Source: Excoecaria cochinchinensis (lineage: Eukaryota; Streptophyta; Magnoliopsida; Malpighiales; Euphorbiaceae). From it: a stretch of 64,000 bases of DNA. Of the stretch, positions 48,565 to 59,509 are shown piece after piece. The stretch lies in assembly GCA_947683425.1 (NCBI GenBank), contig CANTUQ010000004.1, positions 3,510,001 to 3,574,000 on the forward strand, in the 5' to 3' direction. Each line of letters begins with the position of its first letter. Position 1 is the stretch's first letter. A model generated the notes under the pieces. That model did no database searches. It had not been told where the DNA came from and worked only from the letters and a program-made list of their open reading frames with translations. Made by a program: the position numbers and the translations under genes.

Positions 48565-50828
48565 GTCATTGTGTTTTGTACAAGAATATTTGGATGAGAA
48601 TGCAAATATCTGAATTAGCTATGTATGATTATATGCCCATAATTGTATTGTTATCATATGTTTTTCTGTCATCGTCACTGTGAGTGGCGGTTATGCATTC
48701 TGTGTTTCCCCACTAAGCGATTTCGCTTAGCACGGGTGTTTATCCGTGCAGGTGTGGAAGGTTTTGATTACCGTGGGTTGGGCGTATCGCATCGGGAAGG
48801 CCAACGCAACTAGAGATTGGAAGTTTTATAGTATAGGCTTTCCTTTCTTTTGTAATTGATATAATATTTTGTTAGCCCTTTGGAACAATGTATCTTGGGC
48901 TTTTGTAAATTGGTTCTTTTTTTTTTGTAACCTATTGTAACATGTAAAGACTTTCTTTTTGTATACTAATAAAAGTATCCATTTTGTTCTGTATCCCTCT
49001 TCTTTCTCTTAAAGTTTTTATTTATACCGGATATGTTATTCTGTATGTAATGTTTGAAAGTGTGTACTAGTGGGGTGTGACACTCCTATCTATCTTGGAT
49101 CCCTCTTGCTCTAGTTATGAGTAGAAGTATCCATGTTATAGGTTGGGGTGTGACATTTCCCCTCAACATATTTGTATACTTTTATGTGTTTTCTTTCCAG
49201 AATTGACCCCGTAATATACCGGAGTGTCCCAAGGTCTATCCAATGCATGATGAATCATGTATACCAATGCGTTTGTATATGTATGAGCTATGGGTAACTT
49301 AAGCATGATTAACTATGTATGCAAATGCGTATAAACATGTGTGTGCTAATATGTAATAATATGTACAAGTTAGTATGTAATCATATATAAATAAAGCGTT
49401 GTATGTGAATGAGTTTAAGATGGCATGTATGCATGAGTAGTAAGAAATAAAGAAAGTGCATGAATGAATGATATACATGAAAGCCAAATGAAATCTAAAT
49501 TAGTTTAAATACTTTATTTGAGGATGTTATTGTGTTTGAACTTTTGAGTTAGTAATTGGGGAGTTTTATGTTTGATTACATCCGTAAATGATTTACATGT
49601 CATTGCTTATGATCAATATACATGTATGCATAAGTTATATGATTTCATTGGTAGTATACACTACTATATGACAATGAGTTGTGTGTATATTGTTGTATTC
49701 AATTTTGAGCCTGATCAGTCATAGTTAGTGGATAAGATAAGCGCTGATCTAGGGTTGAGTAATATGTGTGAGTGTAGCTACCATATGAAGGCCCCGTTTG
49801 GATCTTGATTTGGCCCCGTTTGGGTCACATAAGATGTTTGAGACGCATGTCTCCATACGCTTGGATACTGTGTCCTATCAGTATCAATATTAAGATGAGA
49901 TGTTTGAGACCCATGTCTCCATACGCTTGGATACTGTGTCCTATCAATATCAAATTCCCGTATCCACTAGTTAATGAATATGAGGCTTATATGTTAATAT
50001 GTGTTGTATATGAATACGATGATAAATGATATGTTATATGATAAATGTGTATGAATTCATGGTTGGCATTGCGACACGTACTTTAACCTATATGCTTGGG
50101 ATGTGTAGGGTTTATATTAAACTATACGTAATAAAATGCTTATATCATGCTACTCCTTTGCATTTATAGTTATGTGAATTGTACATTGCATGGCTATGTA
50201 TATGAAATATGATTGGTTATGTTGCAATACTTGAAGTTAAATATCATTCGATTAATTACTTGTTTTATATTATAAGAATACATATGAGGTATGAGTGATG
50301 ATATGATGCCATGTTTGATATTATGCCATGTTTATCAATAGGATTGATGATTCATATGATTATAAATGGAATATTTCTTACATGTTTTATTGCCATATGA
50401 GTCATGAGTTGTTATAGTAGTTATTGTATATGCATGTTCTGTTTGTGTTGTTCCTCCCCACTAAGCGTTATCGCTTAGCACGGGCTCTTTTCCGGTGTAG
50501 GTGGCAGGTTCTTTTTGGAGTCAGACATCCGCAGGTCGGCCACTAAAAGTCTTTAGTTGGAGTTATTTTGTCTTCCGCTGTATTTTTGTATATGGGAACT
50601 GATTTTGGAAAATGTAATTTTGTAAAGGATGATTTTATATATGTATATGTTTAATGTTTACAAATCCCTTTTTGTAAAACTATATGATTATTTATATAAG
50701 GATTTGATATCTTTATAGTTATATGTAATTGTTTCTAGCATGCTTAAGTATGTAAATGTATTTGTGCGCATGGCGCTCCGGTATCCTTCCAACGGGGGTA
50801 ACGGGGTGTTACATTTCCGATGAAACAT

Positions 50829-53511
50829 ATAGATTGTTCCATCCAATTCTCCATTAAGAAAAGAAGTCTTTCCATCCATTTGATGAAAATCTAGGTCCAA
50901 ACTCGCCACTATGGCCAGAATCAACCTTATGCACGTAAATCTTACAACAGATGAGAAAGTCTACTCATAGTCAATCTCTTCCTATTGTATGAACCCCTTA
51001 GCGACTAGCCGAGTCCTATATCTTTCGATACCTCTTTCAGCCTTTCGCTTTACTTTGAGAATACATTTATTCTCAATTTGTGTCCTTCCAGTAGATCAAC
51101 TATTTCTCAATCTTGGTTTGATCTCATGGATGCCATTTATTTCTTCCATTGCTTTAATCCCTTTTCCTTAGATGGGCATGAAAAAGCCTTTTAAATATTT
51201 TATACTTTTTCTTATCTTGTGGGATAACCAAAAGGGATTCATTCAAGCCTTCGATTTTTAAATCGTGGACATGGAACACTTATCCTTTTATATTTTTGTA
51301 GTTCTGAATCTTGATAAACATGTCTCATATATTCATCATGATTCACAATGCTCCCACTGGGACCGTGTTCCATACTCCCACTGGAGTAGGAATACAATAT
51401 TCTTTCCTCCCATTGGTGTCAAGAATGCTCACACTCGAATCAGGTCTCGAACATTCGGATCGTTTGGAGGATGACGGTCTTAACCTTCTTCCTCTAAATC
51501 CTTCCCACTCGGATGGAGTGATCCTGATGGTTCTCATCCTGAGATTGATCAAAAGTGAAATCTTAATTCACTTTGCCCAACATAGAAAATTTATCCTCTT
51601 AAGAATATGACGTCTAGTGATTCAAATTCTGTCATTATGCCATTTTCTTGCTTATCCATGAAAATGTATCTTTTTTGATACTTTAGAATATCTCACTTAG
51701 ATACTCTTTTTACCTCTTGGTCTCAAATTTACCAAATTGAGGTATCATGGGTGTAAGCATTATAACCCAAAGGTTGTAAATGGCTTCAGTCAGCTTGTCC
51801 ACCAGTCAGCGAAAATGACAGATTTAGAGGGCATACAATTCAGAACATACGTGGCAATCAATAAAGCACCTCCCCAATAGGAGATAGGCAAATTTGCCTC
51901 TGCCATCATAGATCTAACCATATATAGGAGAGTCCTATTTCTCCTTTCCGCAACACCATTTTGTTGTGGATTTTTAGGAATGAACAGCTAATATTCAATC
52001 CTTTTTCATCACATAAAGCTTTAAATTTATCTTCAAGATATCACTGACGTCTGTCAGTTCTTAAAGCTTTGATCTCACTGTCTAATTGATTCTCAACTAA
52101 ACTCATAAAAGTCTTGAAGCAACTCAATGCTTCTGACTTGTGAGAAATCAAATAGGCATGACCATATCTAGTACAGCCATATATAAATGTGATGAAATTG
52201 TAGGCCACATGCCTTACCCTCACATTCATTTGACCACATTCGTCAGAATGGACTAACAATGGAAATTTGGCTTTAGTTCCTTGTTCGAATGATTTTTTAA
52301 CTAGTTTTTCCTCTTAGACAGTGCTTTCATTTGGGCAATTCAACCTTATTTAAATCGCCTACTAAACCTTCTTTGACTAACCGATTCATTCGGTTTTGTC
52401 AAATATGGTTTAATGTAGCATGCCATATTTTCACATTATTCTCATAACAATGTGAAAAATAATAAATTAAAGGAAAATAGTCATGGTCCACATCCATAAC
52501 AATAAAATCATTCAAACATAAGCATACATTGTCATCCTCAAAACGTAAATTGAAAACAGGTTTCAATAAGGCGAGAACAGAACCTAAATTTCATAACAAA
52601 AGCATCTCGATCCCTTGTTACATGGTCCATTGGTTCTGAATTTATCACCCACAAAGGATGAAATTTAGAACTAGATACATAAGTTCCACTCACTCTTGAG
52701 TCAGAATAGTGTATCGTTATAGTCACAATGCAGTCTCTTTGCATAGTGTCCTTTTAGGCAATTGAAACATTTCACTCTTGAATTGTTTACCTCCTTTTTG
52801 CCTTTGGACCTTTCGTGATTCTATTCCTTTTGGTTTTCAGGCTCTCGAGCCTTTTCCTTATCCCTACTTGTTGAAGCTTATTTTGTTGTTATAATGAGAA
52901 CTCATTCTATTAGAACAGGACTGCGCCATATGCACTATGGTATTGACCTTAATCGCTACCATACGGTCCCCTTTTAAGCTCCAAATGATAAGCGACATCC
53001 TCAAATGTCTTTATGCTTATCCATGTGAGTTAGTTGCATCTTCACATACTGCCAACTCTCGTGGGTAAGGATTTGATAAGAGTTTGGACCTACTACTCGT
53101 CAGTCAACTCATGACTAAGTTCACTAAGCTTACTTATTCTTTTCCATCTCTCTTAGATGTTTTCGCATCGAATAATCAGACTTTTTCTAATATGTATCAA
53201 ATTTGATCGTCAATGATCGGAGCTTATTCAGAGTCATATCTCTGAACTTCTCCTGCAAAGCAATCCATATATTTATTGCATTTTGATACTTGCGGAATAG
53301 CTTAGTGATGTGATGCGACATAGGCATCCCGATCCTACTTATGCTAGGCTATAGTGTCATCCTCAGGTTCAGCCATAACTGAAATTGAGGGTTCAAGAGT
53401 CTCTTGCTCTTCAAGCACATACTGGATCTTTGTATTCCAGATTTCATAATTGTCAACATTCATCTTAATATCTTTATTAAGGGCGACAATTGACTTGGAA
53501 GCAGTATCCAT
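50829..53511 (-). pseudogene. Copia gag, protease, integrase and start of RT, decayed
   Basis: Minus strand. ATG at 53511 opens a gag reading (MDTASKSIVALNKDI, then YEIWNTKIQYVLEEQE). A CCHC-like knuckle (CFNCLKGHYAKRLHC) lies near 52745-52790. The protease site is degenerate (WVINSEPMDHVT where copia elements have a DSGA-type motif) near 52620-52660. Integrase pieces include YGHAYLISHKSEALSCFKTFM and LVENQLDSEIKALRTDR (52041-52200) and MMAEANLPISYWGGAL (about 51870-51915). The RT begins LAIVASLDLDFHQMDGKTSFLNGEL and is cut at 50829 by element E. Many stops and shifts break it. Confidence 0.92.
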
Positions 53512-55513
53512 TAGGATCCTCTGATCTCAAATGGAATAATATTGCACATTTTTAAGGGAGATAAGGCTATACATGCAATGTACTATGCATCTGAAATAAT
53601 AACCTAGTAAAATTTTCTATTAGGCTCAAATTCGAAAAGTCTACTTATAGTATTCAATTACCCTCTAAGACCTAATGTCCAACCTTACAGGTTAAAATTT
53701 ATGCATAATAAATCTGAATTATTGGATTATTAAGTTCTCAAACTTATGAGGGGATTTTATTAAGCCTCTACTTAATAAACATGCAATCATTTTACTCATA
53801 AAATGTCGCAAGGCAATTAACAATTAAAAGAAACTCATTTATTATAAAGTTAAATGCCATCATAATAAGTAAATAAACACATTTATTTAACAAATAAATA
53901 AAATCCAATAATCCCAAAATAAGACACTCATGCCAAATATTAATAGGAAACATAAATCCTATTTAACAAAAATAAACGCTAACTCAAATTGACACTTATG
54001 TCAACTATTATTGAAGTTCAGATTTCATAAAATCTTTTTAGTTATTAGGATTATTTATTTGATCGATTTTGTCAATTCATCAAACAACTCATAAGTCAAA
54101 TGATGAAGACATGGACGATGCACGCTCCGTTCATTTCTCAATACCATCACAGATTTTAGTGTTGCTTCTCAACACTTGCCCTTTTGGCAACTTTCACCAA
54201 AATTTTATTTTCATACTCAAACCACCAATCCAAATGCACTCTTGCATTTGTTCTCACACATGTATTATATGATGTACTATTACATCAATGTCATCAGCTC
54301 AAAACTTCCTTCCCATTCTCATGTTACTTATTGATTGCACTTTTGCATTTCTCAAAGCAACCTATGCATAATTTAAAGAAGAACTAGTGTCCTTATTCAA
54401 CATTTCTGTAATAAATTTACAGAAAAAATTTATACACTCATGTATAATTACACATGATTGAAACATATTTCAATCAATAAGTAAGGACAGATCCCCAAAA
54501 ACTTTTCAAAATATTTTTAAAAAATTTTCGAAAGCAGAAAATACATTTTTTACACATTTTTAATATTTTATTTTGAAATTAAACACATTTAAATATAAAA
54601 AAAAAAAAACACAATTTATTTTATGCTCATTAAAAATTTTTGAAAACATGACCAAAATATTAGAAATAATTTGGAAAATTATTTGACAAAAATCGGAGCT
54701 GAAATGGTGGTCGGAGGACGTCGCACGCACCATCACGCGCCGACGAGAGGGAGGTAGACGCGCTCACGCGCCTTCACGAGCTGCACGCGCGGCCTCTCAC
54801 TCGACCAGATACGTGTCAACACCATAGCGTGCCACGTGTCCGATTCCTACTAGTCCACCTGGTGCCCACGTGGCACCCTGGTACACATCACCGCCACGTG
54901 GCATGACACGTGTCATCCACGTGGTGATATTTCATTGGACCACGTGTCATGTATGACACGTCAGCATTGCCACATGGCAGCCCATGATTGGGCCACGTGG
55001 CACCATCTGATTGGGACACGTGGCATGACCACAGTCTTCCACGTGTCCACCCCACTCATTTGCCAAATGGCATGGCCTCAGCCTTCCACGTGGCGCTCAG
55101 CGATTGGACCACGTATCAGCGTGGCACATCAGAACTGACACGTGGCGACGCGCGTATGGGCCACTGCCCATGCACACGCCCCGAAGGTATTGCAGCGCGT
55201 GTAGTCCACGCGCCGCCTTGCTGACCGCTTCTGGCACTCCGATTCCAGTCGGTGGGGGGTTTTCGGGGTCTGTGAATCCAATGGTGAGATAAAAAATTAA
55301 AAATCCCGACTTCTAGTTAGCCGTTTTGAACACTCATGTTCATCCCCTCGGGTTTCGGTGTACACATACACGAAATTAAGCCGAAATATATACACATATA
55401 TATTTTTCATACAAAAATTAAATTTTTATAGTGTTCCTTGCATCACAGATCTAATAATTTTGCATATAAAATTTTAGATATATTTAGCCAGATGCCAGGA
55501 CGCAAAAACGACG
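53512..55513 (-). other. Copia 5' untranslated leader
   Basis: About 2.0 kb between PBS and gag ATG, long for a copia element. 53512-54690 is AT-rich with no protein recognised. 54700-55230 is GC-rich and holds the CACGTG cluster described separately. It may contain a later small insertion, but no flanking duplication was found. Confidence 0.6.
54833..55144. promoter_or_regulatory. Cluster of 11 CACGTG (G-box) motifs in copia leader
   Basis: CACGTG starts at 54833, 54867, 54895, 54907, 54918, 54941, 54994, 55017, 55040, 55087 and 55139. Most are CCACGTGGC or ACACGTGTC/G, the core bound by plant bZIP and bHLH factors. In four units (about 54935, 54987, 55011 and 55103) ATTGG, an inverted CCAAT box, lies one or two bases before the G-box-like site; the fourth has lost the perfect core (CCACGTAT). 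Chance expectation is well under one CACGTG in 312 bp. Confidence 0.85.
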
Positions 55514-55525
55514 GCTCTGATACCA
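55514..55525 (-). promoter_or_regulatory. Copia primer-binding site
   Basis: Minus strand reads TGGTATCAGAGC, one base from the 5' LTR (55527): the initiator tRNA-Met type PBS. It sets the element's orientation. Confidence 0.95.
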
Positions 55526-55526
55526 A

Positions 55527-55958
55527 TGATAGATTTGGAAATTATAACAAATATAATTTAATGGAGGTATCATAATAAATGGTATCTAACTCTTGTAGTG
55601 CAGATACTCGTTGCGAAAACGTCTAGAAGGATCCCGCTTGTTTTTGGTCACTAGCCTACCTTGTATCCACATGTGGGATAATAGCAGCTATTCCACAATC
55701 TAAAAGTCCCTGAAAGATTAAGACAAAAAACTGTGAGTGGGAACGAGTAGCCTTGCGGCGTATACGTTTTTTTGTTTCCAAATAATGAGGACCTCACCTC
55801 TATTTATAGAGATCCTAAAAGTTAGAGCCCTAATTCTAGTTTAACTCAGACTCTTTCTGAAATAGGATTTGGTAATCTTAATCAGATTAAATAACTCAAT
55901 TTCATATAGATTGGAACTCAATCCATTATAGAGTCATGGGCGTATCCCAACTCTATCA
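55527..55958 (-). repeat. Copia element 5' LTR
   Basis: 432 bp, TGATAG...CTATCA, matching 11617-12048 with a small number of differences, followed by the ATATT duplication at 55959-55963. Confidence 0.94.
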
Positions 55959-56441
55959 ATATTTATATCAAATTATTGAAATGGTCCACATTATTCCTCT
56001 AAAGTATTTAATAAGGACAAATTTGTACAATTTTAATTTTTTGAGGAGCTATTTTTTAAAAAAAAAATATTTAAAGACAAATATATACTGTTTTTAATAA
56101 TTTAAAAAATTAGATTTTATAACTAAAAAATAAGAAACTCATTTAAATATTTTAGTGTGATCAATTGTTTAAAAAAGTTAAATTTATAGAGTAATTTTTT
56201 TATTTTTTTATGATTAAGTGGAGTCATATTTTTTTAAAAGAAAATGAAAATTATAAGGATTTTTTTAAAATTTTTTATAGTTGAGTGTAGTTAATTGACC
56301 ATGCCACTCAATATGGGCCACCTACACCCCTGAATCCTAAACCAATGACATAGAGTGGTAATATTCTTTTTTCTTTAATTATTGATTTTGAAGTCAAATT
56401 TTAAATATATAATTTATCAGTCAAAAATATAAATTTATATT

Positions 56442-56690
56442 CAATATTTGATAAAAAAAGTAAAATTTTATTTTTAATTTTTAATGTTTAAATTGGTATA
56501 TATTACCTCACATATTTTAAAATTTGAAAATTTTATTCATCTTTTAATAGTATATTGACATTGTATATTGACATGTGACCGATTACCAAAACCAAAAAAT
56601 AAAGACATTTTTTTTTTTATTTTAAAACATATAGGATAATATTATACCAATTAAAATATTTAGAGTAAAATTATTTTTTTATCAAATATT
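56442..56690. repeat. Imperfect inverted repeat, MITE-like
   Basis: Arms of about 75-85 bases: the left one starts CAATATTTGATAAAAAAAG and contains AAATTGGTATA, the right one contains TATACCAATT and ends TTTTTTTATCAAATATT. The spacer is about 90 bases. No clear target duplication was found, so this may be a decayed foldback element or MITE. Confidence 0.5.
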
Positions 56691-56835
56691 AAAAACAAAA
56701 TTTCACCTTATACCTAATTTATTTAAATATTTAAAAGAAATTGCTTTACTCCATGCATAAGACTGTCTAACATAAAATCTCAATAATTAAACAAGTAAAT
56801 TTTTTGAATGCAAAGAGTTAACCAACAGAAAAATA

Positions 56836-56967
56836 TTATAACTTGGACACCAAGTCTTGACCGCCGGTGAACGTGCGAGGATCTTCTTTCCCGGCAGCAA
56901 ATGCGTTGAAGCCACCATAGGCGGCACAATTCACAGGACTTAAATCAAAGCCAATTGGATGGCTACA
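56836..56967 (-). pseudogene. Possible terminal exon remnant of a host gene
   Basis: On the minus strand an in-frame stretch of about 43 codons ends at TAA (56836-56838). It reads from CSHPIGFDLSP through NCAAYGGFNAFAAGKED to TFTGGQDLVSKL. Composition (GC-rich, few simple repeats) is unlike the surrounding DNA. A TGTAG just upstream (56965-56969 region) could be a splice acceptor. I do not recognise the protein family. It could be the last exon of a gene destroyed by rearrangement, a captured fragment or chance. Confidence 0.35.
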
Positions 56968-57030
56968 CGCAGCCTATATAATTCCTTGACCCCATATTTC
57001 TCTTTCTATTAAATATTCACAAATAAAAGC

Positions 57031-57056
57031 TATATATATATATATATATATATATA
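57031..57056. repeat. (TA)n microsatellite
   Basis: Thirteen uninterrupted TA units. Confidence 0.95.
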
Positions 57057-57770
57057 AAGACTCATAAATAAATATTTTGCACTTTTCATCTTTTTCTTTT
57101 TTGGAACAAATTGCACATATCTTAATAATGAAAATCTCAACAAAAAAATGTTAAACTCAATCCCCAACCGAGATTGCGCGTGTTGACTATAATGCATGAA
57201 TTATTTTGTGCTACGAGATCAAGTTCATGTGCCATAGTCTTTTGCTTATACTCTTTCTGTCTCATAATAATTGACATTGTTTAGAAAATTTCATTTTCTA
57301 TTTTATATGTCGTTTTTAAATTTTTACTACAACATAAATTTTCTTTTTATAATTTTCAATACAACATTAATCTCGTTTTATTTTCCAATGTTATACAACC
57401 AACACTACAAGAAATCACCATTTCCTGGCAGAAATTACCAACGCAAAGTAAGGATTTTCCGTCGGAAAAATAAATTGCTGACGGAAGAAAATTCCATCGG
57501 CAATTGATGCGTAGGCAAAAATGCCGCGAAAATTCATTTCCGTCGGCAAAATTCCCGACGAAATTTGATTTTCCGTCGAAAAGTAAATACCGTCTGGAAT
57601 TTTTCTGATGGAAATGAATTTTTCGTCAGTAAGTAAAGAAATTTTTTATTTTTTTATTTTTTTATTTTTACAGACGGAATTTTTCGTCAGTATTCCGTAG
57701 ATAATTTTAAAAAACTTATAAAAAAAATAAATATAACATGAAAATTGACCCAAAAATATACAGTAAAAAT

Positions 57771-58110
57771 ATTCAGCAAATATACAAATACTCAACAAAT
57801 CAAAATTAATGATTAACCTACAAATCAAAAAAATATAAAAAAAATATTCAACAAATATAAAAATACTCAACAAATCAAAATTAATGGTTAACCTACAAAT
57901 CAAAATAATATACAAAAAATTATACAAAAATATATTCAACAAATATACAAATACTCAACAAATCAAAATTAATGTTTAACCTACAAATCAAAATAATATA
58001 CAAAAAATTGTACAGAAATATATTCAACAAATATAAAAATACTCAACAAATCAAAATTAATGGTTAACCTACAAATCAAAATAATATACAAAAAATTATG
58101 CAGTAAAAAA
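57771..58110. repeat. 88-bp minisatellite inside CACTA element
   Basis: About four tandem copies of an AT-rich unit (start ATTCAACAAATATA, then ACTCAACAAATCAAAATTAA and AACCTACAAATCAAAA). Unit starts at 57771, 57846, 57934 and 58022, so the spacing is 75, 88 and 88. Confidence 0.85.
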
Positions 58111-58284
58111 ACTTAGTGAAAATAATGCAAAAAATATACAGAAAAAATTAAAATAAAATGAAAAAAATAATAGATCTGAAAGAATACCTCATTTTTCTGA
58201 CTGACCGGCGAGGGGTGGCGCCGGAGTTGGGCGAGCGAGGCAGCGAGCAGAGCAGATCTGCACGGCTGCGGCGGGCGATGGCCA

Positions 58285-58515
58285 GATTTGCCAGAGAAGG
58301 GGGGAGGGAGAGAGAGGGGGGAAGGGAGAGAGCGGGAAGGGAAGAAAGGGAGAGAGCGGGGGGAGAAACGGGACGACGAGGGGCGAGCGGCGTCCACGGG
58401 GCGGCGAGGGGGAAGCGGTGTCCACGGGGCGGCGAGGGGTGGGGGGGCCGGAAGAACTAGATCTGCGAGGGGAGAGGGAGGAAGGGAGGGAGGGAGAGAG
58501 GAAAAGAGAGAAAAA
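58285..58515. repeat. Purine-rich (GGGAGAGA) tract inside CACTA element
   Basis: Strongly strand-asymmetric G+A-rich stretch with GGGAGAGAG repeats and a duplicated GGGGCGGCGAGGGG block (about 58398 and 58427). Reading frames through it are low-complexity and not credible genes. It could form triplex or quadruplex structures, or derive from a captured 5' UTR. Confidence 0.7.
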
Positions 58516-59314
58516 AATCAGAATACTTTTTATATATATACATTTTTTACCGACGGAATTTAATTTTCGTCACTAAAAATATTTTAATTAATGTATTTAA
58601 TTTTATTTAGTGACGGAAATTAATTTATTTCGCTAATATTCCCGAAGGAATTTAATTTCTATCGGGAATTAGCGACAGAATTTAATTTCCATCGCTAAAA
58701 ATATTTTAATTAACGTATTTAATTTTATTTAGCGGGGGAGATTAAATTCCATCACTAAAATTCCTGACGGAATTTAATTTTCATCGGGAATTAGCGACGG
58801 AATTTATTTTCCGTCGCTAATAATATTTTAATTAATTATTTAATTTCATTTAGCGACGAAAATAAATTCCGTCGCTAATTTTAGTGACAAAAATTAAATT
58901 TCGTCGGGAATTAGCGACAGAAATCTAATTCCGTCGCTAATTACCGTAGCAATTTATGCCGCCAAATTTACGCGCTAAATTTACCGACGGTTAGATTTTT
59001 TCGTCGCTAATTTAGTGACAGAAATTTTTTTCCGTTGCTAATTACTGACGGAATTATTTTTCGTCGCTAATTAGCGACGGATATGTCTTTTCTATCTCTA
59101 AATAGTGACGGTATATTTTTTGTCGCTAAATTTCCGTTGGTAAATGCTGATTTTCTTGAAGTGCAATTAGATTTAAACCACAATTTTGTGAGTAATAAAA
59201 ATAGGGTAATTTAGTTATTGTTCACTACATTTAATTTTAAATTTAAAACCGAATTAATACTTTTTAATACTAGTAAACAACAAAAGTGACACATAAAATG
59301 AAATGGAGCGAGTA

Positions 59315-59509
59315 ATTTATATGATGAAACTTTATTATATTCTTTCGCGAAAACATATTATGGGTACCAGAATTCGAGTATTGTTTGCTTCATGATTTGT
59401 AATGAAATGATATGAAAATATAGTTTAATGTGTTTGAAAAGATGAATTATTCATGGTGTACCTATACTTTTATGTTGTCCAAATTTTTAAACTATAAAAT
59501 TAGTGGTTT
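59315..59509. other. Short spacer, nothing recognised
   Basis: AT-rich, no gene or terminal repeat seen. Confidence 0.5.

Larger units (their letters stand above)
46775..49155 (+). mobile_element. Solo LTR G (Tekay type), TSD TTTCC
   Basis: 2,381 bp from TGTAACACCCCG to TTGGGGTGTGACA, flanked by TTTCC (46770-46774, 49156-49160) in the 3' LTR of E. The empty site is visible in E's 5' LTR at about 32805-32812 (CTACCTTTCCCCTC). Contains a donor-like GGTGAGT (47245), PKGKE-type frame (47368-47431), GTCGCG array (47840-48157), multi-hairpin domain (48289-48564) and double hairpin (48713-48749). GGGGTGTGACA also occurs at about 49074, 70 bases before the end, so the 3' end of the LTR may be partly duplicated. 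Confidence 0.94.
31461..50823 (+). mobile_element. Element E: pol-less, gag-only LTR retrotransposon, TSD TTTCC, carrying F and G
   Basis: Flanked by TTTCC (31456-31460, 50824-50828) in the copia RT gene. The 5' LTR is 31461-34012 plus 43561-44023 (3,015 bp, split by F). The internal region is only 44024-45429 (1,406 bp). The 3' LTR is 45430-46774 plus 49161-50823 (3,008 bp, split by G). Only gag and the two ends of the internal region remain, so it could move only with proteins supplied by relatives. This fits the class described as terminal-repeat retrotransposons with gag (TR-GAG). The 5' LTR begins TGCCACATCC, one base off the TGTCACATCC of the 3' LTR. Confidence 0.94.
45430..50823 (+). 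repeat. Element E 3' LTR, interrupted by solo LTR G
   Basis: LTR sequence at 45430-46774 and 49161-50823, total 3,008 bp against 3,015 bp for the 5' LTR. Multi-hairpin domain 49708-49987, double hairpin 50461-50500. Confidence 0.93.
11617..55958 (-). mobile_element. Ty1/copia element, host of all central insertions, TSD ATATT
   Basis: Two 432-bp LTRs (11617-12048 and 55527-55958, TGATAG...CTATCA ends) are flanked by identical ATATT duplications (11612-11616, 55959-55963). Between them, on the minus strand, come a PBS, a long 5' UTR, then gag, protease, integrase, reverse transcriptase and RNase H in copia order (integrase before RT). Three insertions, each with its own target duplication, split it: E (50823-31461), D (30865-17368) and C (16894-13183). 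Removing them leaves about 7.75 kb. The protein reading resumes at each join: RT fragment QMDGKTSFLNGEL before E, LCVDDIL after E, and an RT end before D that continues as KGTTDYSVYYQ after D. It is heavily decayed and not functional. Confidence 0.94.
55964..57248. other. AT-rich flank of the copia element
   Basis: Mostly non-coding AT-rich DNA. Contains an imperfect inverted repeat, a possible exon remnant and a TA microsatellite (57031-57056), each listed separately. Nothing else recognised. Confidence 0.5.
57403..59163. mobile_element. Non-autonomous CACTA transposon, TSD CAA
   Basis: 1,761 bp starting CACTACAAGAAAT and ending ATTTTCTTGAAGTG (inverted CACTTCAAGAAAAT), flanked by CAA (57400-57402, 59164-59166), the 3-bp duplication usual for CACTA elements. 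Subterminal regions (57410-57680, 58550-59150) are packed with short motifs of the CCGTCGG / TAGCGACGGAAT type in both orientations, as expected for transposase binding arrays. There is no transposase, so it needs one in trans. Confidence 0.92.
57251..59312. mobile_element. Stowaway-like MITE, split by a CACTA element
   Basis: Left end CTCTTTCTGTCTCATAATAA and right end (minus strand) CTCGCTCCATTTCATTTTAT match the common Stowaway terminal pattern CTCCCTCCGT, each preceded by a TA target (57249-57250 and 59313-59314). Without the CACTA insertion and its CAA duplication it is about 298 bp, a usual Stowaway size. Non-coding. Confidence 0.8.

Noticed and set aside
49074..49155. End of solo LTR G at the first GGGGTGTGACA
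   Set aside because: The TTTCC target duplication and E's empty site place the end at 49155.
58113..58563. Pro/Ser-rich and Arg/Gly/Glu-rich open frames on both strands
   Set aside because: They arise from the purine-rich tract in the CACTA element; low complexity with no start context or family.
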